Numbered from the stretch's first letter, positions 26,576 through 36,688 are shown. The stretch is 64,000 nucleotides of DNA from Candidatus Thiodiazotropha endolucinida (GCF_001715975.1 NZ_MARB01000021.1:1-64000), one strand, 5' to 3'. Translations and numbers: made by a program. The notes: a model not told the origin generated them from the letters alone.

Positions 26576-29500
26576 CTACTTCAGCCTTATCCCTCTTCTC
26601 GCGGCCCTTTTGCGTATCGGAAATTCCGTCACATTTGAGGCCGGCTTGGGAACCGTCTTTGTTTGCTGGGTATCGGATCCCGGTGATCCATTGCCCTTGC
26701 TCTTGGCCGATGCCGCTTTCTTTTTCGCCGCCTGTTTTTTCAGGGCCGAAGGGCGCTTTTTTTGCTTGGGATTGCTGGTTGCCTGTTTTCTGGAATCACC
26801 TTTCGTCCTACCCTTCCCTTTCTCAGCGAGCTTGACCTGCTTTTTCTTGACACTCTTTTTCTGTTTCCCAACGGCATCAGCTTTAGTGGCCTGCTTTCTT
26901 GGTTTGAGGTCTTCTGCCGACTGATCCCCAGGTGTATCCACTGAAACCTTAGATGGGGCCGCCACTTTTTCTTTCGGGCGCTGACTGGCTTTGTCAGTAG
27001 TCGTCGCAGGCGCGGCAGCAACCGGCACATCTTCGCTAGCAGATGATGGTGACCCAGTCTGGGGTGTCGTTGCGCCACCACTGCCTGAGCCGCCAGCCGT
27101 ACCGCCTCCCTTTTTTACGCCCGGCTGGGCATCCGGTAGCTGAGGGGCCTTGCCTTTCCGAAATAGTCCTTTAAACATTTGCCCGATCACCAGGAATATC
27201 GCCCTGATCAGATAGAACAGCATAGTGACGACAGCGATGACTTTTTGCCAAATCCTGATAGGTAGGGAGTCGTTTTTCACAACCTCGGATTTAGCCTCGG
27301 GAGAGACCTGCGTATGGGCAACTGCAGGTATTGCCTCGGCCGGTTTCTTTTCACTATCCTCATCAGGACTGCTTCCAGCCGGTGCGGTAGTGGCGGCCAC
27401 TTCCATAATATCCTTACTGGCGGCAATACAACCTAAAGGTATCACAATCAATGTCAACACCGTGGAGACCAGTACACCGGAGGCCAAGGATATCGCCATT
27501 CCCTGGAAAATCGGATCGAAAAAAATCACCGATGAACCACAGACCAGTGCGAATGCTGTAATCATGATCGGACGGGTCCGTGTCTTACAGGCCATGATCA
27601 CGGAGTCGACCACGGAGGTACCCTGCTGAACCTGATGGATGGAGAAATCGACCAGCAGGATCGAATTACGCACGATGATACCCGCCAGGGCGATCCAGCC
27701 GATCATCGAAGTGGCGGTAAATTCCCCTCCCCAGCCAGCCTGGAAAAAGATGAAATGGGCGGGAATGATCCCCAACAATGTCAAAGGAATTGGGGCCATG
27801 ATCAGTGCCGGTATACGGAAGTTGCCGAACTCCCATACGACCAGGATATAGATCAAAACCAGAGCAACCGCAAACGCCGCGCCCATATCGCGGAAGGTTT
27901 CAAAAGTCACCGTCCATTCACCGGCCCATTCAATGCCGGTCTGGGAGTCGTTATCGGGCGGACCGAGCCAGTCAGGTTTGATGGCAACACCGTCAGGTGC
28001 CTTGTACTCATTTTCGGCAAGGAGATCCTGTACCTGCAGCATGCCGTATACGGGAGCCGCCAGCTTGCCCCCCACTTCCGCCACGACATACTCCACATCC
28101 CGCAGATCCTTGTGGTAGATAATCGGATCCTCGAGCACTTGCTCGAAACGACCCAGTTCACGCAAGGGTACGGTGATACCGCTGCTGGACTGGATCGGCA
28201 GATCGCCCAGACGGGTGATTTCCGATCGCTCGGCCAGGGGCACCTGCATCATGATATTGATCGGTTCATGACCGGCGCGTTGCTTGACATCGCCCAAGGG
28301 TGAGGCGCCAAGGGCCATCCCCAGATTGCGGTTGATGGTATCAACCGAGATACCCCGCCGCACCGACTTTTCGGTGTCAACGGTAAAACGCCAGTACTGA
28401 TAGGGATCGCGCATGTAGTTATCCACATCACGCAGGCTCTCTGTCTGCTCGAATATATCGGTCAGATCACGTGTCACCTGACGCCTGACTTCCGGGCTCG
28501 GCCCATGCACTTCAGCAACGACAGACTGCAGCACCGGGGGACCCGGGGGCATCTCCACCACTGCAATCTTGGCGCCTGTACCCTCGATGAGCTTACCCAG
28601 CACCTCCCTTGTCTGGACCGCGATTTCGTGACTGGTGCGGTCACGATCGGTCTTGTCCAGCAGCTGCACCTGCACTTCCGCCTGCCAGGGCTCCGAGCGC
28701 AGATAGTAGTGGCGGACCATACCATTGAAATCGAAGGGACGGGCGGTACCCGCGTAGACCTGAACCGCCGTAACCTCCGGCATGACACGGACCTTTTCCG
28801 CCATACGATGGGCCAGGTTGGCCGTCACCGGCAGGGCGGTCCCCTCCGGCATATCCACCACCACGGAAAACTCCGGCTTGTTGTCCAACGGCAACATCTT
28901 CACCGCCACCCACTTGAAATAGAAGAATGAACAGGTGACAAGGAAGGTGCCCCACATGATCAGCTTGAACAGCCGTGCCTTGCGAGGCGACTCGATCATC
29001 GGCATCAGGATGCGTTTAAACAATCGCTCCAGCCACTCAGACTCCTTGTGTTCCCGCGCACCGGCCACTTCCAGGTAACGCATGCTGGGCCTCAACCAGT
29101 GGGAGACGGTCAGATAAGGAGTGAATACGAAAGCGGCAAACAGGGAGATCAGCATCGCCACCGAGCCAAGGGCCGGGATCGGTTCCATGTAGGGCCCCAT
29201 CATGCCGCTGACAAACCCCATGGGTAGCAGCGCCGCGATGACGGTGAAGGTGGCCAGTATCGTAGGATTACCCACCTCCCTGACCGCATCCACGGCGGTA
29301 ACCACATCGGTGGACTTCTCTTCCAGCCAGCGCCGATAGATATTCTCCACCACCACGATGGCGTCATCCACCAGGATACCGATGGAGAAGATCAATGCGA
29401 ACAGGCTGACGCGATCGATGGTGTATCCCATCACCCAGGCGCTGAATATGGTCATCAGCAATACCACCGGGATAACCAGCACCACCACAATGGCCGGCCT

Positions 29501-30697
29501 GAACGCACGGAAGGCGCCCAGCACCAGCAGGAATACAAAACCGGTAGCCATAAAAAGCTTAAAGATCAGTTCGGTGACCTTGTCGTCGGCCGTCTTACCG
29601 TAGTTGCGGGTGACGCTGACCTCCACATTGTCCGGTATCAATGACCCTTTGATATGCTCGACCCGCTCCTTGATGGCATTGGCCACGGTAACGCCGTTGG
29701 AGCCCTCTTTTTTGGCGATCGCCAGCGTCACCGCAGGTACACCATCGGCCTTGATCTCCAGGTCGCTGGCCGCACCGGTGTAGTAGCCCACCAACTGCTT
29801 GGCATCCTCCGGCCCCTGCTTGACCCGGGCGATGTCGTGCACATAGACCGGGACGTTGTTGTGGGTACCGACCACCAGCCGGTTGATGTCTTCGACATTT
29901 TCCAAGAACGACCCGGTTACCACATTGAAATGGGTACTACCGGTCTCAACACCACCAGCCATTTGCTCCGCATTGGCAGTGCGAATCGTATTGGCAACCT
30001 GGTCCAGGCTGATGCCGTATCCCGCCAATCTTTCCGGAAAAACTTCAATGGTGACCTGTTCCCGCCGACCACCAACGACAAATCCGTTTCCGGTATCGGG
30101 CAGTTCCTTCAGGGCCTGCAGCACATCGTGGCCCAACATCCGCAGTTGCCCGTCGTCAACATCGGGCGCCCCATCCCGGTCCAGGTCCTTGGACCATAGG
30201 GTCAGTGTCACCACCGGCACATCGTCAATACCCTTCGCCTTCACCAATGGCGGCATCACGCCCGGTGGGATCAAATCCATGTTGGAATCGATCTTATCGT
30301 TCACCTTCACCAGAGAGGGGCCCATCTCTTCACCCACCTCGAATTCGATGGTGACGGCGCCGCCACCTCGCTGAGAGGCTGAATAGACATGTTTCACATC
30401 GGGGATCTCCGACATGATCCGTTCCAGCGGTTCAATGGCCAGCGCGGCAACCTGATCCGCCGCCGCGCCCGGATATTGCACGAAGATATCCACCATCGGC
30501 ACCGAGATCTGAGGATCCTCCTGACGCGGCGTGATGATAAGGCCCAATAGTCCCATCAACATCATGGCCAGGAAAAAGAGCGGCGAGAGAGGAGACTGGA
30601 TAAAGAAACGGGCGGTTCTACCCGCGATACCCAGATGCGCCTCGTAGTTAGGATCGGTTGAGTGGAGCTGATCGAGTTTCTCGTCGTTCTGGCTCAT
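26576..30697 (-). CDS. RND-family efflux permease with a long lysine-rich C-terminal extension
   Basis: Residues 1 to about 1086 form a complete resistance-nodulation-division permease: first transmembrane helix near residue 35, two large periplasmic loops, the transmembrane-4 motif with the paired acidic residues (GILVDDAIVVVENIYR) and the second bundle ending in VLTLIVIPLGC. Such pumps use the proton gradient to export metals, drugs or lipids and need the membrane-fusion protein encoded upstream. The remainder is unusual: an extra hydrophobic segment (about 1142-1174) and about 200 residues rich in Lys, Ala, Ser and Gln (KKKQVKLAEKG, KKQAAKKKAASAKSK) that resemble histone H1-like tails. Normal family length is about 1000-1100. 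No outer-membrane TolC-like gene is in the window. The substrate is unknown. Confidence 0.88.
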   Translation of the reverse strand: MSQNDEKLDQLHSTDPNYEAHLGIAGRTARFFIQSPLSPLFFLAMMLMGLLGLIITPRQEDPQISVPMVDIFVQYPGAAADQVAALAIEPLERIMSEIPDVKHVYSASQRGGGAVTIEFEVGEEMGPSLVKVNDKIDSNMDLIPPGVMPPLVKAKGIDDVPVVTLTLWSKDLDRDGAPDVDDGQLRMLGHDVLQALKELPDTGNGFVVGGRREQVTIEVFPERLAGYGISLDQVANTIRTANAEQMAGGVETGSTHFNVVTGSFLENVEDINRLVVGTHNNVPVYVHDIARVKQGPEDAKQLVGYYTGAASDLEIKADGVPAVTLAIAKKEGSNGVTVANAIKERVEHIKGSLIPDNVEVSVTRNYGKTADDKVTELIFKLFMATGFVFLLVLGAFRAFRPAIVVVLVIPVVLLMTIFSAWVMGYTIDRVSLFALIFSIGILVDDAIVVVENIYRRWLEEKSTDVVTAVDAVREVGNPTILATFTVIAALLPMGFVSGMMGPYMEPIPALGSVAMLISLFAAFVFTPYLTVSHWLRPSMRYLEVAGAREHKESEWLERLFKRILMPMIESPRKARLFKLIMWGTFLVTCSFFYFKWVAVKMLPLDNKPEFSVVVDMPEGTALPVTANLAHRMAEKVRVMPEVTAVQVYAGTARPFDFNGMVRHYYLRSEPWQAEVQVQLLDKTDRDRTSHEIAVQTREVLGKLIEGTGAKIAVVEMPPGPPVLQSVVAEVHGPSPEVRRQVTRDLTDIFEQTESLRDVDNYMRDPYQYWRFTVDTEKSVRRGISVDTINRNLGMALGASPLGDVKQRAGHEPINIMMQVPLAERSEITRLGDLPIQSSSGITVPLRELGRFEQVLEDPIIYHKDLRDVEYVVAEVGGKLAAPVYGMLQVQDLLAENEYKAPDGVAIKPDWLGPPDNDSQTGIEWAGEWTVTFETFRDMGAAFAVALVLIYILVVWEFGNFRIPALIMAPIPLTLLGIIPAHFIFFQAGWGGEFTATSMIGWIALAGIIVRNSILLVDFSIHQVQQGTSVVDSVIMACKTRTRPIMITAFALVCGSSVIFFDPIFQGMAISLASGVLVSTVLTLIVIPLGCIAASKDIMEVAATTAPAGSSPDEDSEKKPAEAIPAVAHTQVSPEAKSEVVKNDSLPIRIWQKVIAVVTMLFYLIRAIFLVIGQMFKGLFRKGKAPQLPDAQPGVKKGGGTAGGSGSGGATTPQTGSPSSASEDVPVAAAPATTTDKASQRPKEKVAAPSKVSVDTPGDQSAEDLKPRKQATKADAVGKQKKSVKKKQVKLAEKGKGRTKGDSRKQATSNPKQKKRPSALKKQAAKKKAASAKSKGNGSPGSDTQQTKTVPKPASNVTEFPIRKRAARRGIRLK

Positions 30698-30823
30698 ATT
30701 TAATCTCGAAGCATTGATATCGGGCAGGCCCTGTCGAAGACCCTGACCCGCATCGTGATTTTAAGTGTTGAGAGTACTTTATTTTTGCGTGAAAACCCTG
30801 GGAATCCCCGCATAACCTCCGCA

Positions 30824-31981
30824 CTACTGACCCTGCGAGGAGGTCCAACCGGCACTGATTCCCAGAGGTGGATTACGCAATACCCGCTCGCCCGCCTGCA
30901 GCCCCGACAATACAGTACTGTATTCTCCACCCGGAAGCTTTTCACCGACGCGAATCAGCCTCAGCATCGGCTTGCCGTCCTCTCCCACTACATAGACGCC
31001 GGGAAGGCTTCCGTTATAGCGTATTGCACTGTTCGGTATGACCGGATTGGAACGGGCCGGCGCATTGAAGTCGGGCACCAAAACCTTCGCATACATACCC
31101 GGCGCGGAGACTCCCTGGGGCAGGTCGAATTTGATGGTTACGGTGTGTCTTTGAGCATCGGCCATGGGGAAGATCTGAGCAATCCGAACAGGAACATCTC
31201 GATCACCCACATCGAGTTCCGCCCGTAGCATCATGCCTTCGTTCAGGCCGGGACGCAGGCGGCCGGGCACATCCACCACGATCTGCAGATACTCCACATC
31301 GGCATATTTCAATAACGGTTGACCCGGTTGCACGGTATCGCCGACTTCGACGAATTTCTTCATGATCACACCGTCGAAGGGGGCGAGACTCTTGGCATCG
31401 CGCAGCTTGGCGTCGATGGCCCGAATCTCAGCCTGAACCCGGTAGATGGTATTTCTCGCCTGTTGAATGTTGGTTTGCGAGGAGAAGATATCCGCCCTGC
31501 GTTCGGCGCCTTGATCACGCTCCCCGAAGGCGTCTTCCATCGGACGTGTAAACATCTGATCAAAGAGGTTCGGCATACCCATGCCGCCCATGGCGGATCT
31601 CGACTTAGGCGACCACAACTCGCGACTGTACTGCACGCCGGCATTGCGCAACTGGGCGTCGGCATTCGCCAGCTGCGCCAGCGCCGCTTCCCGTTTGGCC
31701 ATCAACTCGCTGTCATCCAACTCCACCAGACGATCGCCTTCCTTGAATGTATCGCCCTCGATACCGGCAAGATAGTTCACCCTGCCAGGGAGTTGCGCAG
31801 ACAGGGTAACCTCTTTGTAGGGAACCACTGTACCGCCAAGAGAGACATTGGGTACGCCCTGTGTCTGCTGAACCACGAAGTGGTCACCACCGCTCATATT
31901 GGGCTGTGCCTGCAATCCGGTCGTTACAAGGGAAAATGCACAACTGGCAACCAGAATCCGCGCCTTCGATCTAAAACCCAT
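30824..31981 (-). CDS. RND efflux membrane-fusion (periplasmic adaptor) protein
   Basis: The 385-residue protein has an N-terminal signal (LVASCAFSLVTTGLQAQ), then the biotinyl-lipoyl half motif VSLGGTVVPYKEVTLSAQLPGRV, a helical hairpin (about residues 95-190), the second lipoyl half (SLAPFDGVIMKKFVEVGDTVQPGQPLLKY) and a beta-barrel domain. This is the standard order of adaptor proteins that join an inner-membrane RND pump to an outer-membrane channel. It lies 126 bp upstream of the permease on the same strand and is its likely partner. The hairpin contains a glycine/methionine-rich insert (SAMGGMGMPNLF), which is unusual for a coiled coil. Confidence 0.92.
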   Translation of the reverse strand: MGFRSKARILVASCAFSLVTTGLQAQPNMSGGDHFVVQQTQGVPNVSLGGTVVPYKEVTLSAQLPGRVNYLAGIEGDTFKEGDRLVELDDSELMAKREAALAQLANADAQLRNAGVQYSRELWSPKSRSAMGGMGMPNLFDQMFTRPMEDAFGERDQGAERRADIFSSQTNIQQARNTIYRVQAEIRAIDAKLRDAKSLAPFDGVIMKKFVEVGDTVQPGQPLLKYADVEYLQIVVDVPGRLRPGLNEGMMLRAELDVGDRDVPVRIAQIFPMADAQRHTVTIKFDLPQGVSAPGMYAKVLVPDFNAPARSNPVIPNSAIRYNGSLPGVYVVGEDGKPMLRLIRVGEKLPGGEYSTVLSGLQAGERVLRNPPLGISAGWTSSQGQ

Positions 31982-32042
31982 ATTTCACACTACCTGGTGT
32001 TGATTCACTATCGGTACGGGATATCCCGTTACCACACATCTA

Positions 32043-32438
32043 TCAGACACGCCCCATAACGGAAAAGCTCTTGATAAATGGCCCCGCCATACGTGGATCC
32101 TTGATCATGGATGAATAGTCGCCGACCATGAATTTCATCTTGCGTGATGTAAAGGCCATTCCGAGCCCCATCATACCGGGTGGCTTCGCAATCCACTTGT
32201 TCCATTGCTCCTCAGAGGCGCGAATATCCCAGTTCATCGTCTGGCCGTTGTAAGCCTCACCACCCACTGCCTTTCCATTTTCCACGATGAGCACACCTTT
32301 CGGGGTATCGTCACCATCGAAACCGTAACCGATCACGCTATTGAAGCCTATTTGAGACAGGGCGTCCGCCAATTCAGGTTCTGCATTCCAGTGAGTTGCA
32401 AAATCTTTCATCCATGCCTCGGAAAACAGTTCTGCCAT
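32043..32438 (-). CDS. SCP-2-like sterol-carrier-fold protein
   Basis: A small soluble protein of 131 residues. The central part (GVLIVENGKAVGGEAYNGQTMNWDIRASEEQWNKW) and the late GLGMAFTSRKMKFMVGDY segment resemble SCP-2 lipid-binding domains. These bind acyl-CoA or other lipids. There is no signal peptide. It precedes the efflux genes on the same strand by 61 bp and may be co-transcribed with them, which would fit a lipid or hydrophobic substrate, but this is inference. The start is taken as the second of two adjacent ATG codons. Confidence 0.65.
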   Translation of the reverse strand: MAELFSEAWMKDFATHWNAEPELADALSQIGFNSVIGYGFDGDDTPKGVLIVENGKAVGGEAYNGQTMNWDIRASEEQWNKWIAKPPGMMGLGMAFTSRKMKFMVGDYSSMIKDPRMAGPFIKSFSVMGRV

Positions 32439-32441
32439 CAC

Positions 32442-32863
32442 GATCTCCTCTACAGATTATTCGACATTTTTATTCAGTTGCAGGCGAATTCCCGACCTGC
32501 TTAAGAATCTGCCAGTATCTACGAAGGCGGGTGCCATTGCAACCGACTAAATTCATCAGAAACCATTATAAATCATTTATTTAAGAATATCAGCAAATTA
32601 TAATATTATTTTTACTTTCAGTAACATAAGGCACTTCAAAACGTTACATTACGGATTAAAACTCATACAATAATTAAGGTTGAAATTTTACCTTTTAAAA
32701 TGCTTCGCAGACGACGGTAATCTCACGCCGAGTTAAAAAAAATTATGCATGCCGCCGAGGCAGGCATTAAGATAGCCCTAAGTATCTGATTTCGACCACC
32801 TGCCTATTATCAAGTAGAAAAAATGATACCTGCGAGACAGCGTAATCGAGGAGTGTGATAAAC
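32442..32863. other. A/T-rich divergent spacer, 422 bp
   Basis: The spacer lies between the SCP-2-like gene and the dynamin-like gene, which are divergent. It is strongly A/T-rich in 32560-32740 and must hold promoters for both directions. ATGCATGCCGCCGAGGCAGG at about 32743 can form a short hairpin. AGGAG near 32848 is the ribosome binding site for the plus-strand gene. No gene is seen. Confidence 0.4.
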
Positions 32864-34366
32864 ATGCATCCAGCCGGAAAGGTCATTGAGGCACGCCTGC
32901 AACACCTAGAAACCCACCTGGAACAGGAAAACCCAATCCTCCTCAGTACGGTACAGAGTTTTCGTCAACTCGACGCAGTCGCCTTCCGGCTTGGGCTGCT
33001 GGAAGGCGACAACTCATTTGCCACGCAGATACCCTGGTGGCCCCTGATTTCGATCCTCGGCACCTTCTCCGCCGGCAAATCGACATTCATCAATCACTAC
33101 ATCGGCACATCCCTGCAGCGTTCGGGCAATCAGGCTGTTGACGACAAGTTTACCGTCATCTGCTACAGCAAAGAGGCTACCGCCCATGCCCTGCCCGGCG
33201 TAGCCCTCGATTCCGATCCCCGTTTTCCCTTCTACCAGATGTCTGACGAGATCGAAAAGGTGGCGAAAGGCGAGGGTGAACGTATAGATGCCTACCTCCA
33301 GCTCAAGACTTGTCCGAGTGAAAAGCTGCGGGGAAAGATCATCATCGATTCTCCGGGATTCGATGCCGATGCCCAACGAACCTCGACACTGCGCATCACC
33401 GATCACATTATCGACCTCTCCGATCTGGTACTGGTCTTTTTCGATGCCCGCCATCCTGAACCCGGCGCCATGCAGGATACCCTGAGCCACCTCATCGAGC
33501 GCACCATCCATCGCAATGACACCGGTAAATTCCTCTACATCCTGAACCAGATCGATACCACAGCCAGAGAGAACAACCCTGAAGATGTCATCGCAGCCTG
33601 GCAGCGTGCATTGGGAGAACGCGGGCTTACGGCCGGTCGCTTCTATGCGATCTACAATCCTGATGCAGCGGTGCCTATTGAGGATGAGGCCCTGCGACAA
33701 CGCTATGAGACAAAGCGTGATATCGATCTGAAAGAGATCCACAGCCGTATGGAAGAAGTTGAAATAGAGCGGGCCTACCGAATCGTTGGCGCACTTGAAA
33801 AAACTGCACGGGATATCGAAGAGCGCAGCATACCCCTGATCAGTTCAGCTCTTGGGCGCTGGAAGAAGCGGGTATTGTTGGGGGATGCCCTGTTGATGGG
33901 CGGCTTGCTTCTGGCACTGCTGATATTCTCGGTCAATGCGGGCTATTGGCAGGGTTTCAAGTTTGCCCCACCCTGGCTCGAAAGTGGGGTAAACACGCCT
34001 TTGCCATGGGTATTAGCGGCTCTGCTGGTCATTGTTCTCATAGTCATCCATTTTGCGGTCAGGCTGGCCGCTGCCCGTAGCCTGCTGAAAGGGCTGCGCA
34101 AACAAGTGTCCAGCGCGGGGATAAAGGGTAATCCGGTTGGCGCCTTCCTACGCAGCACCAAGCCCTGGCGCTCAATCTTCCGTAAAAATCCCGCCGGGTG
34201 GGGACGCAAATCCAAAAGAGAGTTACGGGAAGTCCTGCAGGCAACGGACACCTATATCCAGACGCTCAATGACCGGTTCACCAATCCTTCCGGCAGTGAA
34301 ACTCTGCTCGCAGCCGAACCCGCTTCGCCGGCCGAGGCGCCGCAGGTTGCCGAGGAGAATGTTTGA
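32864..34366 (+). CDS. dynamin-like GTPase with two C-terminal membrane helices
   Basis: The P-loop GTFSAGKST is at about residues 66-74, the G3 motif DSPGFDAD around residue 163 and the G4 motif NQID around residue 228, the pattern of bacterial dynamin-like proteins. Two hydrophobic helices (about 340-360 and 382-402) follow a helical region, and the C-terminus is basic. Bacterial dynamin-like proteins bind and remodel membranes, often as pairs; here there is a single gene. The start is ATG 32864, with AGGAG about 11 bases upstream; a GTG three codons earlier is too close to that site. The neighbours give no clue to the role. Confidence 0.8.
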   Translation: MHPAGKVIEARLQHLETHLEQENPILLSTVQSFRQLDAVAFRLGLLEGDNSFATQIPWWPLISILGTFSAGKSTFINHYIGTSLQRSGNQAVDDKFTVICYSKEATAHALPGVALDSDPRFPFYQMSDEIEKVAKGEGERIDAYLQLKTCPSEKLRGKIIIDSPGFDADAQRTSTLRITDHIIDLSDLVLVFFDARHPEPGAMQDTLSHLIERTIHRNDTGKFLYILNQIDTTARENNPEDVIAAWQRALGERGLTAGRFYAIYNPDAAVPIEDEALRQRYETKRDIDLKEIHSRMEEVEIERAYRIVGALEKTARDIEERSIPLISSALGRWKKRVLLGDALLMGGLLLALLIFSVNAGYWQGFKFAPPWLESGVNTPLPWVLAALLVIVLIVIHFAVRLAAARSLLKGLRKQVSSAGIKGNPVGAFLRSTKPWRSIFRKNPAGWGRKSKRELREVLQATDTYIQTLNDRFTNPSGSETLLAAEPASPAEAPQVAEENV

Positions 34367-34403
34367 CGCTTTGCGGAGGATAGACGAACCCTGTCGAGCG
34401 GGG

Positions 34404-35582
34404 TCACAGGAAACTTCTGCGACTGTTATGACCTTCGCATTTACAATCGTACATGGCGCGATCCGCTTTCGAATAGAGTTGATCAAGCAGTTCACTGATT
34501 GATAAAGCTCGGTCGTAATCGGGTGACAGCGAGGTTATCCCGATGCAGGCGGTTAGACTCAATCCCACCAGGTCGCGCCCTGTGTCGAGTTGCGCCAGCC
34601 TCTCCTGTATGCGCTGTGCCATCAATTCTGCGCCACCGATACCGGTTTCCGCAAGCATCACCACAAACTCTTCACCACCCACCCTGGCGAGTATATCACC
34701 ACCGCGGGCTTCCTCCTTCAGGCCCTTTGCAATGGCAATCAGTACCTCATCACCAACCTGATGGCCCCATTGATCATTGATGCGCTTGAAATAATCCATA
34801 TCGATCAGCATTAAGCTGCAGCTCTGTTCATGCCGGACGGCCCTGGATAACAGAGCCTCAGCTTCCGTAAAGAAGTAGCGTCGGTTATGTAATCCTGTGA
34901 GCTCATCGATAGTCAGCAATTGTTCATAGCGCTTGCGATGTGCATCTGCCTCATTTAAGGCATCTTGCAACTCCCGGGTGCGCTGTTCAACCTCATTCTC
35001 CAGATCATTCAGCAACCTGTGGTTGTACATGATCTGCCCGAGACAACTACAGAACAGACTCAAGGTGTGCTGTTGCCAGGGTTCGAAATATTCCGGTAAG
35101 GGGTGGGATGCGATCAATACTCCCAATACCTGTTTCCCCATCATGATAGGGGCACTGATCAGGGATCCGGGTATCTCACCGCCGGACAGTGTATTGATTA
35201 AAAAGTCGTCGCTCTGGGAGCAGTCGCGGCAATATTGTAACTGGCCGGTGCTAAAGGCTGTACCCGCGATTCCCTCCCCGGGTCTGAACTGCATCGTCTC
35301 CCTGGATTGTCTTACACGCTCAGATCCGCTGACCTGAGCATGGGTTTCATCCAGGTTGGTACCCACCGCGCAGCGAAGCAGATCCCCCTCCATGCGAAAA
35401 ACCGAACAGTTTTCAACATTCTGATAGCGTACCAGTTCATCCAAGGCTTTGGTGATCAGTTCATCTTCAGTGATACCATCAAGGTTGATTTGGGATAGCG
35501 CGCGCAATGCAGAGAGCGAATCGAGCAGACTAAAAAAACGCTCTCGCAAGTCCATGGATGTCTGATTAAAAGAGAGATCCAT
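34404..35582 (-). CDS. GAF-GGDEF diguanylate cyclase
   Basis: A cytoplasmic 392-residue protein: an N-terminal GAF sensor domain (about 20-190), a coiled linker (ENEVEQRTRELQDALNEADA) and a GGDEF domain with an intact active site GGEEF near residue 300 and an RxxD inhibitory site (RGGD) five residues before it. It should make c-di-GMP from two GTP and be product-inhibited. It begins 12 bp after the HDOD gene on the same strand, so they form an operon. The GAF ligand is unknown. It may supply the signal read by the degenerate FimX-like protein in this window; this is inference. Confidence 0.9.
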   Translation of the reverse strand: MDLSFNQTSMDLRERFFSLLDSLSALRALSQINLDGITEDELITKALDELVRYQNVENCSVFRMEGDLLRCAVGTNLDETHAQVSGSERVRQSRETMQFRPGEGIAGTAFSTGQLQYCRDCSQSDDFLINTLSGGEIPGSLISAPIMMGKQVLGVLIASHPLPEYFEPWQQHTLSLFCSCLGQIMYNHRLLNDLENEVEQRTRELQDALNEADAHRKRYEQLLTIDELTGLHNRRYFFTEAEALLSRAVRHEQSCSLMLIDMDYFKRINDQWGHQVGDEVLIAIAKGLKEEARGGDILARVGGEEFVVMLAETGIGGAELMAQRIQERLAQLDTGRDLVGLSLTACIGITSLSPDYDRALSISELLDQLYSKADRAMYDCKCEGHNSRRSFL

Positions 35583-35594
35583 TCAATGCTCCGG

Positions 35595-36461
35595 TTATTT
35601 GGCCAACATATTGGCAATCATATGAATCTCCTCCTGTTTGCCGAGAAAATCCGTCATGATGGTATCCAACTGTTGTCTCGACATCCTGCATTTCACTTCC
35701 AATCCAGACAATGGCTGTGTCAGCTTCGATTCAGTGGGTAGCGGACTCTTAATCCACTCCGCCACATTGCCCACAAGCACGGCATCACAGTGATTGTCCG
35801 AATCAATCCCCTCTCCTGCTCCCTGTGCGATGATTTGGACCACCATTTCGGGCAGATGCCAACGATGGCCCAGCCAGATTCCCGCCTGACGATGGTCGAT
35901 CCCGATTATTTCTGTTTCAAGTTCCAGCCGATCCTGATCGGGCTGCTGTTTCGACACCCGCAGTACCCTGGCATACTCCTCCGGAAACTCATGCACCAAG
36001 ACCAGCACACCAATTTCGAATAGAAGCCCCGCCAAATAGATCCCGTCAGCATCCGGCTGTATTTCGTTTTTGACAGCCAGGCTGATCTGCCGGGAGAGCA
36101 TGGCAATAGATAGTGAATGGCCCCAATACTCCTGTAAATCGAAACCACTACAAGCATCGGATTCGAACACGCCGCTGACAGCGACGCTGAATGCAAGGCT
36201 TTTCACCATGTTCAAACCGAGGACGCGAATAATAGCGTCTTCCAGGGTGAGAATCGGTTTTGTTTGGCCGAAATAGGCTGAATTGGCGAGCCCCAGAATT
36301 CTCGCACTGAGCCCTGGATCCTGATTGATGACACCCGCCAGGTCATGCAAGGTAAAACTGTCATCACCCAACATCCCAAGTAGACGGGTAGCCGTCGCCG
36401 ACAGTGGCGGTAGGTACTGCAGCTTCTGTACCCTGTACTTTGCCTGATTGGGTTGTTTCAT
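35595..36461 (-). CDS. HDOD-domain signalling protein
   Basis: An HDOD domain (an HD-related output domain lacking the metal-binding residues) occupies about residues 10-205. Supporting features are LPPLSATATRLLGMLGDDSFTLHDLAGVINQDPGLSARILGLANSAYFG at the N-terminus and the GLLFEIGVLVLVHEFPEEY segment. These proteins act in two-component and c-di-GMP signalling as protein-interaction modules. The start is taken at MKQPNQAKYR, with AAGGT upstream; an ATG 19 codons earlier is possible. It is the first gene of an operon with the GGDEF protein. The last 80 residues have no recognised domain. Confidence 0.85.
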   Translation of the reverse strand: MKQPNQAKYRVQKLQYLPPLSATATRLLGMLGDDSFTLHDLAGVINQDPGLSARILGLANSAYFGQTKPILTLEDAIIRVLGLNMVKSLAFSVAVSGVFESDACSGFDLQEYWGHSLSIAMLSRQISLAVKNEIQPDADGIYLAGLLFEIGVLVLVHEFPEEYARVLRVSKQQPDQDRLELETEIIGIDHRQAGIWLGHRWHLPEMVVQIIAQGAGEGIDSDNHCDAVLVGNVAEWIKSPLPTESKLTQPLSGLEVKCRMSRQQLDTIMTDFLGKQEEIHMIANMLAK

Positions 36462-36688
36462 ATTACCTTGTTCTAAGAAATCCACCTTTCTACTCAAGTT
36501 TAATAACGGCATACCCATTCCGACCTTTAACCCCTCCAGCGCGCTCTGAGAGAGAGTTCATGCTACTACTTAGTGACATGTGGGATTGCCAGTAGCTTGT
36601 CCGAGCCGAGACATGTGGATTGGTCGCCCCCGCCATAACCATGCAAACCCACCGGTTTTCTGTCTGGAGAAGTACTGGTGCAATAAAT

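Noticed and set aside
32043-32438. Treating the SCP-2-like gene as an essential part of the efflux system
   Set aside because: Only co-orientation and a 61-bp gap support it; no known RND system requires such a protein.
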